A stretch of DNA of 64,000 nucleotides from JBBRSD01 sp038245725 (GTDB lineage Bacteria; Actinomycetota; Coriobacteriia; Anaerosomatales; JAAXUF01): assembly GCA_038245725.1 (NCBI GenBank), contig JBBRSD010000001.1, positions 372,001-436,000 of the forward strand, read 5' to 3'. The position numbers and the translations under genes were made by a program. The notes beneath the pieces were generated by a model. The model had not been told where the DNA came from and ran no database searches. It saw nothing but the letters and a program-made list of their open reading frames with translations. Positions 33,144-44,542 of this stretch are shown one piece after another. The stretch's first letter is position 1. Each line of letters starts with the position of its first letter.

Positions 33144-36100
33144 ATGAAGCGCTCACTCGGACCGGTTCTCGTGCTCGGCGCTGTGCTGCTCACCTTCGCA
33201 ATGCCAGCGGTCGCTCTCGCATTTCAGGTCACAGGCGGTGGCGGCACGCAAACCCAGAATCCTTACGGGATGTGGTACGCGGGCAAGGAGGCGTGCGCGC
33301 AGGAGGGCTGCCATTCGCAGATTGCCTCCAAGCCTTCGCCGCACAGCACAATGGTGACCGACGTCAAGGCGAACCCGACGGCGCTTCAGCCGACCGCGAC
33401 TTCGACGCTGTGGCCGTACTCGAGTCCGCTGGGCGGCATCTCGCTCTTGCCGCGCGACATCTACCTCCAGATCGGCGACGCGCAGGGCTTCCACGAGTAT
33501 GTGGGCGCAGCCGGCAGCGTACTGGGCACCAAGGTGGTACCCGCCGACGACCTGCCGCTTTGGGAACCGATGCTCTACCTGATCGAAGCGGGCGCTTGGC
33601 GTTCGCCCACCGCTCCTGCAGGTAACCGGGTCTACGGGCAGAGCTGCGCCGCATGCCACAACGTAGGTGTCACGCGCCCGTCGGATGCCACCTACACCTT
33701 GCCGAGCGGTGCGACGCAGACGTCGGCGACGCCGACGACCGTAAGCGAATTTGGCGTGCAGTGCGAGTCATGCCATGGGTCGGGCAAGAACCCCGGCGGC
33801 CACAAGCCGGGCGTACCCGGCGTGGTCAGCGGCTTCCAGATGCTCAAGGCCCAGGTGTGCGGCCAGTGCCACGTCACGGGGACCACGCCGCAGAAGAACG
33901 TGGCAGGCTCCGCGTTCGGCAACCCGAACGGCTTTACCACGGACGCGACCCTCTCGGCGTACCTGACGCCGACGACGGTCGTGGAGTCCGAGACTACCTT
34001 CATGGACTATGTCAACGGAGTGACGACGACCAAGCCCAAGTTCCTGCCCAACGGCGACGACTACTCCATGCGCCACGACTACTACAACGAATGGCTCGAC
34101 TCGAGCCATGGTGCGCGGCCGCGCGCCTCGGTTGTGGGAAACGGCAACCCGAAATGTCTGCGGTGCCATTCGGGACTCGGCTTCCTGAACCGGATCGACG
34201 CGAAGGCGCCCAACGGCACGCGCCTCGTTCCGACCGTGCCCACGAGTGACACCGTAACGGCTCAGGACCCCGGCATCTCGTGTCAGGTCTGCCACGACGG
34301 CCACGTGAGCTATGCGTCGGGTGGCGGCTACGACGCGACACGCCGCTGGGGCAACGGCAGGAAGGTCTCGTGCGGGGACTGCCACAACTGGCGTTACGAG
34401 ATCCTCGACTACGCGATGCAGTACGAGACGATCGGCGGCGTGCAGTACACTCGGCCGCCCGCGAATCGGCGGCCTCACCCGGCCACGCGTGAGATGGTCG
34501 CCGGCGGCTACGGCGGCGAGGATGGCAAGGGCGGGCTGTGGGGCGTGGCGCCGGTGGGCACTCTGTCTCCCGGTACCACGTGCCAGGACTGCCACATGCC
34601 ACGTACGTACAAAGAGGACATGCCCGCCAACGATGACGGATCCAACGCCGCGACTCGCATGTCGCACCGTTTCCACGTCACGTATCCGGGTGACGCGATT
34701 CGCTGGAAGCTGCGGCCCAACGGCGACTCGTGCGCCGGAAGCTGCCACAAGGCCGAAGCCGCCGACTACACACGTGCGGACTTCCAGGCGTGGATCGATC
34801 AGAAGCGTTCGGCGCTGAGCACCGCGTCGGCCGATACGTCCGCGTCGCTTGCCGTCGCGTGCACCGACCTCGGCCTGTCGCCGATGCGCTCGCTCGAGTC
34901 GACTCAGCCGACGAGCGGGCCGGCGGCGGCGCTCGACCCCGCGCGGTGGGCGATGCTGCAGCACGCCGCCCAGAACTTCGAGATGATCACCCGAGACGGC
35001 TCCGGCGGATTGCACAACCCCGACTACGCGTTCGCTGGCTTCGCGAAAGCGAGGCTGTGGGCGCAGTCCGAGACGGTCACGCTGGTGGCGACTCTCGGCG
35101 CGGGGCCGGCTCTGGGCGAGGGCATGACCGTCTCCGGCTCGCTGCACGGCGCGGGCGGGGTGCCGATGGCAGGCGCGGCGATGGTGCTCGAGACCAGCGT
35201 CGACGGCGGCTCGACGTGGACGCTAGTGGTCAGCGGCAAGGCGAGCGGCTCGGGCAGCTTCGCCCTCGCGACGGGTCGCATAGTTGGTAGCCGCCTCCTC
35301 CGGGTGCGCTTCACGCCGTCGGAAGGCGTCGACTACGTCTCCTCGGCGATGGCGGTCGACGTTCCGGTCACGATGTTGACGGCGGTTCCGGCTTCGGTCG
35401 CGAGCACGTGGACGAACACCGCCAGCGCCCTCGTCTCGCTGAACGCCACGCCCGGAGGCTCGCTCACGTTCTACTCGCTCAGCGGAGCTACCGTCCGGCC
35501 GATCGCGCTGTATACGGGCGCGTTCACCATCGCCGCGCAAGGTGAGACCGACGTCCACTTCTGGTCGACGAACGCCGATGGGACCGAAGCGACGCACGAC
35601 GTTCCCGTACGGATCGATCGCAGCAACCCGCAGATCTACTCGGATGCGGCGGCCGGTTATGAAGACACCGCGCGGGTGCACATCTGGGCGATGGACCCAG
35701 GGGCGGGCGTCGATCACCTCTTCGTGCGCTTCCGCGGAGCGAGCTGGACGATTCACGGGTCGAGCTTCGCGCTCACGACACATGCGCTTGGCAAGAACAG
35801 CCTCGCGATGCAGGCGACCGACGGGGCGGGCAAGGGCGTCAGCAAGACAGTCGTCGTCTGGGTCCGCACGGCGCCGAAGCTCAGCGGCACGCCCGCGACC
35901 ACGAGGCGCATCCGCCGCCGCGGCAGCGTCGCGTTCTCGGTGAAGGTCAGGAGCCATCTCGGCGCTGCGATCGCCGGCCAGGCGGCCATGCTGCAGCGCT
36001 GGAGCGCTCGGGGCTGGGTGACGGTCAAGACCGTCACCACGAACTACGCCGGAGTGGCGACCAAGCGCATGACGTTTTCGGCCAGCGGGACCTCGAGTTG

Positions 36101-36173
36101 GCGCTGGCATGTGGCGTCTGGCAGCAGATGTCACGCGGCGAGCAGCTACCGCGTGAAGGTGGTCGTGAACTAG
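33144..36173 (+). CDS. Large secreted multiheme cytochrome c with Ig-like repeats
   Basis: A 1009-residue exported protein with a signal peptide (about 1-26). Seven canonical Cys-x2-Cys-His haem sites have first cysteines at C168, C207, C239, C338, C380, C410 and C480. Two variant sites are Cys-x4-Cys-His at C51 and Cys-x3-Cys-His at C530, so up to nine haems. From about 660 it has beta-sandwich repeats like bacterial Ig and OmpL47 domains (a DPGAGVDHLFVRF stretch near 850) and an Arg-rich C-terminal module. This layout suggests a cell-surface cytochrome that passes electrons outside the cell. A TACAAT -10-like box is at 32991-32996 and GGGAGACGA precedes the ATG. The exact partner or acceptor is unknown. 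Confidence 0.88.
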   Translation: MKRSLGPVLVLGAVLLTFAMPAVALAFQVTGGGGTQTQNPYGMWYAGKEACAQEGCHSQIASKPSPHSTMVTDVKANPTALQPTATSTLWPYSSPLGGISLLPRDIYLQIGDAQGFHEYVGAAGSVLGTKVVPADDLPLWEPMLYLIEAGAWRSPTAPAGNRVYGQSCAACHNVGVTRPSDATYTLPSGATQTSATPTTVSEFGVQCESCHGSGKNPGGHKPGVPGVVSGFQMLKAQVCGQCHVTGTTPQKNVAGSAFGNPNGFTTDATLSAYLTPTTVVESETTFMDYVNGVTTTKPKFLPNGDDYSMRHDYYNEWLDSSHGARPRASVVGNGNPKCLRCHSGLGFLNRIDAKAPNGTRLVPTVPTSDTVTAQDPGISCQVCHDGHVSYASGGGYDATRRWGNGRKVSCGDCHNWRYEILDYAMQYETIGGVQYTRPPANRRPHPATREMVAGGYGGEDGKGGLWGVAPVGTLSPGTTCQDCHMPRTYKEDMPANDDGSNAATRMSHRFHVTYPGDAIRWKLRPNGDSCAGSCHKAEAADYTRADFQAWIDQKRSALSTASADTSASLAVACTDLGLSPMRSLESTQPTSGPAAALDPARWAMLQHAAQNFEMITRDGSGGLHNPDYAFAGFAKARLWAQSETVTLVATLGAGPALGEGMTVSGSLHGAGGVPMAGAAMVLETSVDGGSTWTLVVSGKASGSGSFALATGRIVGSRLLRVRFTPSEGVDYVSSAMAVDVPVTMLTAVPASVASTWTNTASALVSLNATPGGSLTFYSLSGATVRPIALYTGAFTIAAQGETDVHFWSTNADGTEATHDVPVRIDRSNPQIYSDAAAGYEDTARVHIWAMDPGAGVDHLFVRFRGASWTIHGSSFALTTHALGKNSLAMQATDGAGKGVSKTVVVWVRTAPKLSGTPATTRRIRRRGSVAFSVKVRSHLGAAIAGQAAMLQRWSARGWVTVKTVTTNYAGVATKRMTFSASGTSSWRWHVASGSRCHAASSYRVKVVVN

Positions 36174-36198
36174 CGCCCGCAGCGGATTCCCAGTCTTC

Positions 36199-36234
36199 GC
36201 CGGGCGTCTCTTCGGGGGCGCCCGGCCGCGTTTT
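36199..36234 (+). terminator. Rho-independent terminator after the large cytochrome
   Basis: 12-bp stem (36199-36210 with 36215-36226, two G-T pairs) capped by TTCG, followed by CGCGTTTT. It lies 26 nt after the stop codon. Confidence 0.85.
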
Positions 36235-36242
36235 CGGCGAGC

Positions 36243-36270
36243 TTCGCGTGTCACATCTGCGTGCTACACT
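36243..36270 (+). promoter_or_regulatory. Promoter of the helicase gene, probably leaderless
   Basis: TTCGCG at 36243-36248, 16-nt spacer and TACACT at 36265-36270. The ATG at 36280 is only 9 nt downstream of the -10 box and has no ribosome-binding sequence. Transcription would therefore begin at or next to the start codon. Confidence 0.55.
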
Positions 36271-36279
36271 ACCTCGGCT

Positions 36280-38535
<2,256 letters not shown>

Positions 38536-38592
38536 CGACTAAGCGCTGCTCGCACGACATCGCAGATGACCCGCCCCCCGCATGGAGGACGC

Positions 38593-40218
38593 ATGGGCCC
38601 CATCCTCGTGTTCGGCCACAAGAATCCCGACAACGACTCCATCTGCTCGGCGGTGGCGTACGCGCACCTGAAGAACCTCACCGACGCCGAGAACATCTAC
38701 GTGCCGGCTCGCCTCGGCCCGGTCCCGCGAGAGACGTGCTGGGTCTTCGAGCGCTTCGGCGTCGCACTTCCCGAGGAGATCTCCCACGTCCGCACCCGAG
38801 TGCGCGACGTCATGACCGAAGGCCCGGTCACCGTGGGCGTGGGCGAACCGATGTTTACCGCCGGGCGCCTCATGCTCGAACACGGTGTCCGCGCGCTGCC
38901 GGTCGTCGACGCCGACGGGCGCGCCGCTGGGCTCGTGAGCGAGCGCGTACTCGCCGAGCGCTACCTCGCCGAGACCGGCATCGAGGGCTTTCGGCGCATG
39001 CCGGTCTCCGTGGGCGTCGTCGTTCGCACGCTCGAAGGCGAGCTCGTCTGCGGCGACCCCGAGGCGCTCATCGCGGGCGACGTGCTTGTCGCCGCCTCCG
39101 AGCCAACCACGCTCGTCGCCCGGCTGCACGCGGGCGACACCGTGATCGCGGGTGACCGCCTCCGCACGCAGCCGATGGCGCTTGAGGCTGGCGCGTCGTG
39201 CCTCATCTCGAGCGGCGGCTTCCGGCCGGCCGACGACGTCGTGGCGCTTGCACGCGCGAAAGGCGCCGCCATCATCGTGACGCCGCTCGACGCCTACGTT
39301 GCCGCCCGCCGCATCTCGCTGTCGCACACCGCCGGCGACCTCGTCGACAGCGACGTGCCCATGCTCGGCCCTGAGACGCTGCTCGCCATCGCCGCAGAAG
39401 ACCTCATCTCGAGTTCGCACCGCGAAGCGATCGTCATCGACGACGCCGAGAAGGTCGTCGGCATCCTCACGCGTACCGATGTCGCACGCGGCGCTCGCCG
39501 CCGGGTCGTGCTCGTCGACCACAACGAGATCGCGCATTCCGCCGCCGGCATAGAAGAGGCTGCTGTCATCGAGATCGTCGACCACCACCGCGTGGGCGAC
39601 GTGCAGACCGCCGGTCCGGTACTCTTCCTCAACGTGCCGGTGGGCTCGACCGCCACGATCGTGGCGACCCGCTACGAGCAACTCGGCGTCGAGATCCCAC
39701 AGGCGATGGCCGGCGTGCTGCTCGCCGCCGTGCTCACCGATACCGTGCTGCTCAAGTCGCCGACAACCACCGATATCGACCGCGTCGTCGTCGAGCGGCT
39801 CGCGAAGATCGCCGGCGTCGATGCGGTCGACTTCGGTATGGAGGTGTTCCGCTCGCGCTCCGCTGGCGAAGTCTTCTCGGCGGATGCGGTGGTGGGGACC
39901 GACGCGAAGGAGTTCCGGACGGGGGACAGCGTCGCGCTCATCGCGCAGTACGAGACGGTCGACCCGACCGTCGTGATGACGCACGTCGACGAGGTGCGCT
40001 CGGCGATGGAGGCGCGCCTTGCGGCTCGCGGCTACAGCGCCGTCGTGCTCATGGTCACCGACATCATCCGAGAGGGCAGCGAGATCCTCGCCGTGGGCAA
40101 CACGAGGTTCGTGGAGCGCGCGCTCGGCATCTCGCTCGCCGACGGGCGCGCGTGGATGCCCGGCGTGCTCTCGCGCAAGAAGCAGATCGCGGCCCGTCTC
40201 GTGGACGCGGGGATCTAG
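38593..40218 (+). CDS. CBS-DRTGG manganese-dependent inorganic diphosphatase
   Basis: Family II pyrophosphatase hydrolysing PPi, with a nucleotide-sensing insert. The 541-residue product has N-terminal metal ligands in FGHKNPDND (H9, D13, D15), then CBS1 (about 65-125), a DRTGG domain (about 130-240) and CBS2, before the rest of the DHH phosphoesterase fold with VDHHRVGD, a DTVLLKSPTTT stretch and the DHHA2 domain. AMP and ADP usually inhibit such enzymes and diadenosine polyphosphates activate them. ATG 38593 follows GGAGG. An in-frame ATG at 38566 lacks a ribosome-binding site. Confidence 0.92.
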   Translation: MGPILVFGHKNPDNDSICSAVAYAHLKNLTDAENIYVPARLGPVPRETCWVFERFGVALPEEISHVRTRVRDVMTEGPVTVGVGEPMFTAGRLMLEHGVRALPVVDADGRAAGLVSERVLAERYLAETGIEGFRRMPVSVGVVVRTLEGELVCGDPEALIAGDVLVAASEPTTLVARLHAGDTVIAGDRLRTQPMALEAGASCLISSGGFRPADDVVALARAKGAAIIVTPLDAYVAARRISLSHTAGDLVDSDVPMLGPETLLAIAAEDLISSSHREAIVIDDAEKVVGILTRTDVARGARRRVVLVDHNEIAHSAAGIEEAAVIEIVDHHRVGDVQTAGPVLFLNVPVGSTATIVATRYEQLGVEIPQAMAGVLLAAVLTDTVLLKSPTTTDIDRVVVERLAKIAGVDAVDFGMEVFRSRSAGEVFSADAVVGTDAKEFRTGDSVALIAQYETVDPTVVMTHVDEVRSAMEARLAARGYSAVVLMVTDIIREGSEILAVGNTRFVERALGISLADGRAWMPGVLSRKKQIAARLVDAGI

Positions 40219-40219
40219 G

Positions 40220-40939
40220 GTGAACGCCGCCGCGCAGAGCGCCCCCGCCAACCAGCCCGAGGCGTCGCAGGGCTCCTCACGCGCGCGAATACTGACACCG
40301 ATCCTTGCAGGGCTCGCCGTCGCGTTCGTGTGCATGACCGGCTACTTCGAGCTGACCGAGGACTTCGCCATCTCGCCGAAGATAGCGGCGTTCGACGCGC
40401 ACTTCGGTGCGTTCATCCAGTCGTGGCGTACGCCGGCGCTCACGTGGCTCTTTCGAGCGGCGACGCTGAGCGCCGATCCGCTCACGGCGGCCGCTCTCGT
40501 GTTCGTGGGGGCCGCAATTCTCATCTGGCTCGGACGTCGCCGAGAAGCGATTCTCGGCGCGCTCATCGTGGTGGGTGGAGCGGCGCTCGGTACTCTCGCC
40601 AAGCAGGCGACCGCGCGGCCGAGGCCACCGGCGACCCACGCCATCATCGAGCTGCCGCCGTCATTCGCGTTCCCGTCGGGTCACACCCTCAGCGCACTGC
40701 TGCTGTGGACGATGATCGCATTCGCGGTGCTGCGCATCTCGCGCCGCCGATGGCCGCGTGTTCTCGCGGTCGTGATCGGCGCGGTGATGGCCGTACTCGT
40801 GGGCACGTCACGCGTCTACCTCGGCGTGCACTGGCCAAGCGACGTGCTCGCGTCGTGGCTTCTCGGCGTGGCGTGGCTGTCCGTCGTCATCGGCGGCTTC
40901 CGGTCGTGGGAGCGCTGGCGGGAGAGCCGAGCGCGCTAA
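40220..40939 (+). CDS. PAP2-family membrane phosphatase
   Basis: A 239-residue integral membrane protein with about six helices and the acid-phosphatase signature in three parts: KQATARPRPP, PSGHTLSALL and SRVYLGVHWPSDV. Family members dephosphorylate lipid phosphates such as undecaprenyl diphosphate or phosphatidic acid; the substrate is not fixed by sequence. GTG 40220 lies 2 nt after the diphosphatase stop. Its 3' end overlaps the convergent histidine kinase gene by 4 nt. Confidence 0.9.
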   Translation: MNAAAQSAPANQPEASQGSSRARILTPILAGLAVAFVCMTGYFELTEDFAISPKIAAFDAHFGAFIQSWRTPALTWLFRAATLSADPLTAAALVFVGAAILIWLGRRREAILGALIVVGGAALGTLAKQATARPRPPATHAIIELPPSFAFPSGHTLSALLLWTMIAFAVLRISRRRWPRVLAVVIGAVMAVLVGTSRVYLGVHWPSDVLASWLLGVAWLSVVIGGFRSWERWRESRAR

Positions 40940-42696
40940 CGAGCTCTCGGGAAGCGCAGCGTGAAGGTCGTGCCTTCGCCCACCGCCGACGAGACCGCGA
41001 CGGTTCCTCCACTGCGCTCGACCACGTGCTTGACGAGCGCGAGGCCCAGCCCGGTCCCGCCGCTTTCCCTACTGCGCGCTCTGTCGATACGGTAGAAGCG
41101 CTCGAAGATTCTCGCGAGATGCTCCGAGTCGATTCCGGGCCCGGTGTCGGAGACCTCGAGGGTGATGAGAGCGTCCGACGCCTCGACCCGAAGGCGGACG
41201 GAGCCGGTCTCGGTGTAGGCAATGGCGTTGTCCACGAGGTTGTCGAGCGCCACCGCGACGTCAGTCACGTCGGCGGCGGCGAACACGTCGATCCCGCGCA
41301 CGGCCAAAAGGTCCGCTCCGAAGACGAGACCTTTGCGAGCCGCCGCCGTTCGGTGACTGACGAGAACGTTGTCCACCGCCGCGCGGATATCGGTGATCGC
41401 CCCCGGCGCGGGCGCGCCCTCGAGCCGCGACAGGTCGAGCAGGTCGCCCACGAGCCGCTTGAGGCGTGCGGCCTCGGCCTCGATCTGGCGAGTGAATGTC
41501 AGCGCCATCACGACGTCGCCGTCTGAAGCGGCGGTCTCGGCCGACTCGGCGAGCAGCTGGATGCCGGCGACCGGTGTCTTGAGCTCGTGGCTCGCGTTTG
41601 CGACGAAGTCCCGCCGGACGCGGTCGAGGCGCGCGCGCTCGGTGACATCCGAGAGCACGGCGAGGCACCGGCGATTGCCCGCGAGGCGGTCGAGGGGCAC
41701 CACGAGGAGCCGCAGCGTCGTGCCGCGCGGGTCGGGTTCGAGCTCGGTCGCGCGCGGCTGGTCCTCGCCGAGTCCCGAAACAATCGCCGCCGAGACCGAC
41801 TCGGGCAGGCCTGCAGAACCGATGGCTGTGTGACGCCACCCGCTGGCCGGGGCGCGGAACATGCGTCCTGTGGCTGCATTTGCGAAGCGGATCGTCTCAC
41901 CCTCCAGGAGAAAGACCGCATCGGTCAAGCCGTCGAGGGCGCTTCGCAGCGTACGTTGCTCGGCCTCGAGCGCCTCGAGCCGAGCGCGCATCTGGTTGCG
42001 CAACGTCGCGAGCGCTTGGGCGAGCATCTGCAGGTCGCCTGGAACCTCCGGGACGTCGACCGAGAGATTGCCTGAAGCCATGCGGCCGGCGATCTCTGAT
42101 AGCGCAGCCACCGGACGGGATGCCGCGGCACTCGCCGATGCGGCGATGAACAACGCGATCAGCAGCGCGGCAGCAAGAAGGCCGAAGCCAGCCTGCCGAG
42201 AACGGCGCACGACCCCCTCGATCTCGGTGAGAGGTTGTGCCACACGCAAAGCGACCGGTTGGCCCGAGACCACCGCAGGTACCGCGACGTAGAGTTCCTC
42301 GATGCCCTGCGTCGCCGAGACGCGGCGAGCCGTGCCGATCCGCCCTGCGAACGCTGCCCTGATCTCTGGTCGGTCGCGATGGTTCTCCATAGTGGCCGGA
42401 CTGGCCTGGGAATCCGCCAGCACGCGTCCGTCCTGCGCCACGATCGTCAAGCGGAGGTCGGTGTTGGCGACGAGCCGGTGCGCGATCAGGTCGGTGGTAG
42501 CGCTCGAATCAACCGCCACGAGAGCCCCCGCCTGCGCGACCGCTGTGAGGTTTCGTGTCTGCTGGCGAAGGGCGGCTTGAGTAAGTGGGGCGTAGAGCGA
42601 CCAGATCCACGCCACCGCGAAGACCGCGGCAATAAGGATGTAGCCGACGATGAGCCGGACTCGGAACGAACCGGTGAGCGTGCGGAAACGCGTCAC
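40936..42696 (-). CDS. phoR: PhoR-like sensor histidine kinase
   Basis: Membrane sensor, probably for phosphate limitation given its neighbours. The 586-residue product has TM1 (about 12-35), a periplasmic sensor region (about 36-170), TM2 (about 172-195), HAMP, a PAS-like domain (about 255-350), the phospho-acceptor histidine in NASHELKTP and an ATPase domain with NLVDNAIAYT, SDTGPGI and GGTGLGLALVKH. GTG 42696 overlaps the response-regulator stop by 4 nt, so the pair is co-translated. The phosphate role is inferred from pstSCAB next door. Confidence 0.9.
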   Translation of the reverse strand: MTRFRTLTGSFRVRLIVGYILIAAVFAVAWIWSLYAPLTQAALRQQTRNLTAVAQAGALVAVDSSATTDLIAHRLVANTDLRLTIVAQDGRVLADSQASPATMENHRDRPEIRAAFAGRIGTARRVSATQGIEELYVAVPAVVSGQPVALRVAQPLTEIEGVVRRSRQAGFGLLAAALLIALFIAASASAAASRPVAALSEIAGRMASGNLSVDVPEVPGDLQMLAQALATLRNQMRARLEALEAEQRTLRSALDGLTDAVFLLEGETIRFANAATGRMFRAPASGWRHTAIGSAGLPESVSAAIVSGLGEDQPRATELEPDPRGTTLRLLVVPLDRLAGNRRCLAVLSDVTERARLDRVRRDFVANASHELKTPVAGIQLLAESAETAASDGDVVMALTFTRQIEAEAARLKRLVGDLLDLSRLEGAPAPGAITDIRAAVDNVLVSHRTAAARKGLVFGADLLAVRGIDVFAAADVTDVAVALDNLVDNAIAYTETGSVRLRVEASDALITLEVSDTGPGIDSEHLARIFERFYRIDRARSRESGGTGLGLALVKHVVERSGGTVAVSSAVGEGTTFTLRFPRAR

Positions 42697-43415
42697 CGGC
42701 GCACGCCGTCCTCGCCGGACTCGGACTTGAGAACCGGCTCGAAGCGGTAGCCCATGCCATGCACCGTGTGCACGTAGATATAGTCGGATGGATCCTCGAC
42801 CGCTTGGCGCAGCCGGCGCACGTGTACATCGATCGTGCGCGAGGAGGGGAGGTGCTCGTAGCCCCAGACCTCATCGGCGAGCAGCTGGCGCGTCGCGAGC
42901 TGGCCTTGACGCTGTGCGAGTGCTACCAGCAGCTGGAACTCCTTGAGACGTAGGCGAACCTGCACCCCGCCCACGGAGACGCGGAAGCTTTTCGGTTCGA
43001 TGATGAGGTCGCCGACTTCGATGATGCGGTCGTCGGCAAGCGTCTCTTTCGCGCGCACACGGCGCAGGTTCGCTCGGATGCGCGCGAGGAGCTCTTCCAT
43101 CGAGAACGGCTTCGTGAGGTAGTCGTCGGCACCCGCGTCGAGACCGCGCACCTTGTCGCGCTCGGTATCGAGGGCGGTAACCATGATGATCGCCGTCTCC
43201 TTGTCGCTCTCGCGCATCTTCCGGGCGATCTCGTAGCCGTCCATCCCAGGGAGCATGAGGTCGAGCAGCACGAGGTCGGGACAGAACTCTTCGGCAGCGG
43301 GGATGGCCTCGAGGCCGTCTGCGACGGAGCGAACGAGGAAGCCTGAGCGCTTGAGGGTATATTCGACCGTCTGTCGGATTATCGGGTCGTCTTCAACGAC
43401 GAGAATCGATGCCAC
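42693..43415 (-). CDS. phoP: PhoP/RegX3-like response regulator
   Basis: OmpR-family DNA-binding regulator. The 240-residue product has a receiver domain with phospho-acceptor D52 (LVLLDLMLPG), the KPFSMEELLARI switch helix, and a winged-helix output domain (about 140-225) with SSRTIDVHVRRLR. GTG 43415 follows AAGGAGA by 8 nt and gives the N-terminus VASILVVEDD. An in-frame ATG upstream at 43502 would add 29 residues of poor composition. Divergent from pstS, with PHO-box repeats between. Confidence 0.92.
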   Translation of the reverse strand: MASILVVEDDPIIRQTVEYTLKRSGFLVRSVADGLEAIPAAEEFCPDLVLLDLMLPGMDGYEIARKMRESDKETAIIMVTALDTERDKVRGLDAGADDYLTKPFSMEELLARIRANLRRVRAKETLADDRIIEVGDLIIEPKSFRVSVGGVQVRLRLKEFQLLVALAQRQGQLATRQLLADEVWGYEHLPSSRTIDVHVRRLRQAVEDPSDYIYVHTVHGMGYRFEPVLKSESGEDGVRR

Positions 43416-43511
43416 GTGCGTTCTCCTTCGTCCGTAAGGACCAGGGCGCCGATCAGCCCGCAGGGACTGGCGTAGAGCCATCATTGCACGCACGCGAGGC
43501 ATCCGAAATCC

Positions 43512-43550
43512 GTTTTACACACGTTTTACATGTGCGTGGCGAAGTTTACA
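43512..43550. promoter_or_regulatory. PHO-box-like 11-nt direct repeats
   Basis: GTTTTACA at 43512 and again at 43523, exactly 11 nt apart, and GTTTACA at 43544, about two further turns on. The 11-nt spacing of GTTnACA-type half-sites matches PhoP boxes of Gram-positive bacteria. They lie between phoP (minus strand) and pstS, roughly 30-70 nt before a TAGCAT -10-like box at 43582-43587, so they may serve both directions. Confidence 0.7.
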
Positions 43551-43646
43551 CCGGTGCAACCACTTCGCGCCTAGACGCCCTTAGCATTCCCTTCGGCGGA
43601 CAGAAGGGTCCGTGCACAAGTGCGGCTGACTTGAAGGGGAGTAACA

Positions 43647-44531
43647 GTGAAGGTACGTATCGGAATGGCACTCGCGGTCGTTGCCGTGCTGGTTCTGGGC
43701 GCAATTGCCCTGACCGGTTGTGGCGGCGCCTCTTCTGGCACCACCTCTGGCTCAACCGGCGCGACGTCTGGCCAGGAGAGCGGCACGATCAACATCTCTG
43801 GCTCCGACACCATGGTCAACATGGCTCAGGCTTGGGCCGAGGCGTACGCGACCGTCAACTCGAACGCTGCGATCACCGTCAAGGGTGGCGGCTCCGGCAA
43901 CGGCATCGCGGCGCTCCTCAACAAGACGGTCGACTTCGCGGACTCGTCGCGTGAGATCAAGCCGGAAGAGATCACCCAGGGTAAGGCCAACGCTGTGAAT
44001 CCGGTCACGACCGAGGTCGCCCGCGACGGCGTCGTCGTCATCGTCAACAGCGGCAACGCGCTCGCCGGCATCACGAAGGACCAGCTCGGCAAGGTGTACC
44101 GTGGCGAGATCACGAACTGGAAGGACCTCGGTGGCGCAAGCGCCCCGATCGTGCTTCTCGGCCGCGACTCCTCCTCGGGCACGTACGCGTTCATCCAGGA
44201 CGTGGTCATCGGGAAGGGCCTGAACTACGCGAAAAGCATGCGTAGCCTGCAGTCCAACCAGGCCATCGTCGATGAGGTCGCCAAGAACCCCAATGGGATC
44301 GGTTACGTCGGTCTCGGCTATGAGAGCAAGTCGATCAAGCCGCTTCCCGTGGGCGGCGTCACCGCCTCCGTCAGCACGGTGCTCGATGGCACCTACCCGC
44401 TCTCGCGTGGCCTGAACATGATCAGCAACGGCGACCCGACCGGGTTGGCTGCGGCCTACTTGCAGTGGATACTGGGCCCCGACGGTCAGAAGATCGTCAA
44501 GGACCAGGGCTTCGTCCCTCTGAGCAAGTAG
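43647..44531 (+). CDS. pstS: Phosphate ABC transporter substrate-binding lipoprotein PstS
   Basis: Captures phosphate outside the membrane for PstCAB. The 294-residue product has a lipoprotein signal ending in the lipobox LTGC (C25), a Ser/Gly/Thr-rich spacer, then the binding fold with ISGSDTMVNMAQ, GGGSGNGIAALL and RDSSSGTYAF. GTG 43647 follows AAGGGGAG. First gene of pstSCAB and preceded by PHO-box repeats. Confidence 0.96.
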   Translation: MKVRIGMALAVVAVLVLGAIALTGCGGASSGTTSGSTGATSGQESGTINISGSDTMVNMAQAWAEAYATVNSNAAITVKGGGSGNGIAALLNKTVDFADSSREIKPEEITQGKANAVNPVTTEVARDGVVVIVNSGNALAGITKDQLGKVYRGEITNWKDLGGASAPIVLLGRDSSSGTYAFIQDVVIGKGLNYAKSMRSLQSNQAIVDEVAKNPNGIGYVGLGYESKSIKPLPVGGVTASVSTVLDGTYPLSRGLNMISNGDPTGLAAAYLQWILGPDGQKIVKDQGFVPLSK

Positions 44532-44542
44532 ACGAAAAGGAC

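Noticed and set aside
38539..40335. A 598-codon minus-strand open frame opposite the diphosphatase
   Set aside because: No domain, no start signal and antisense to a well-supported gene.
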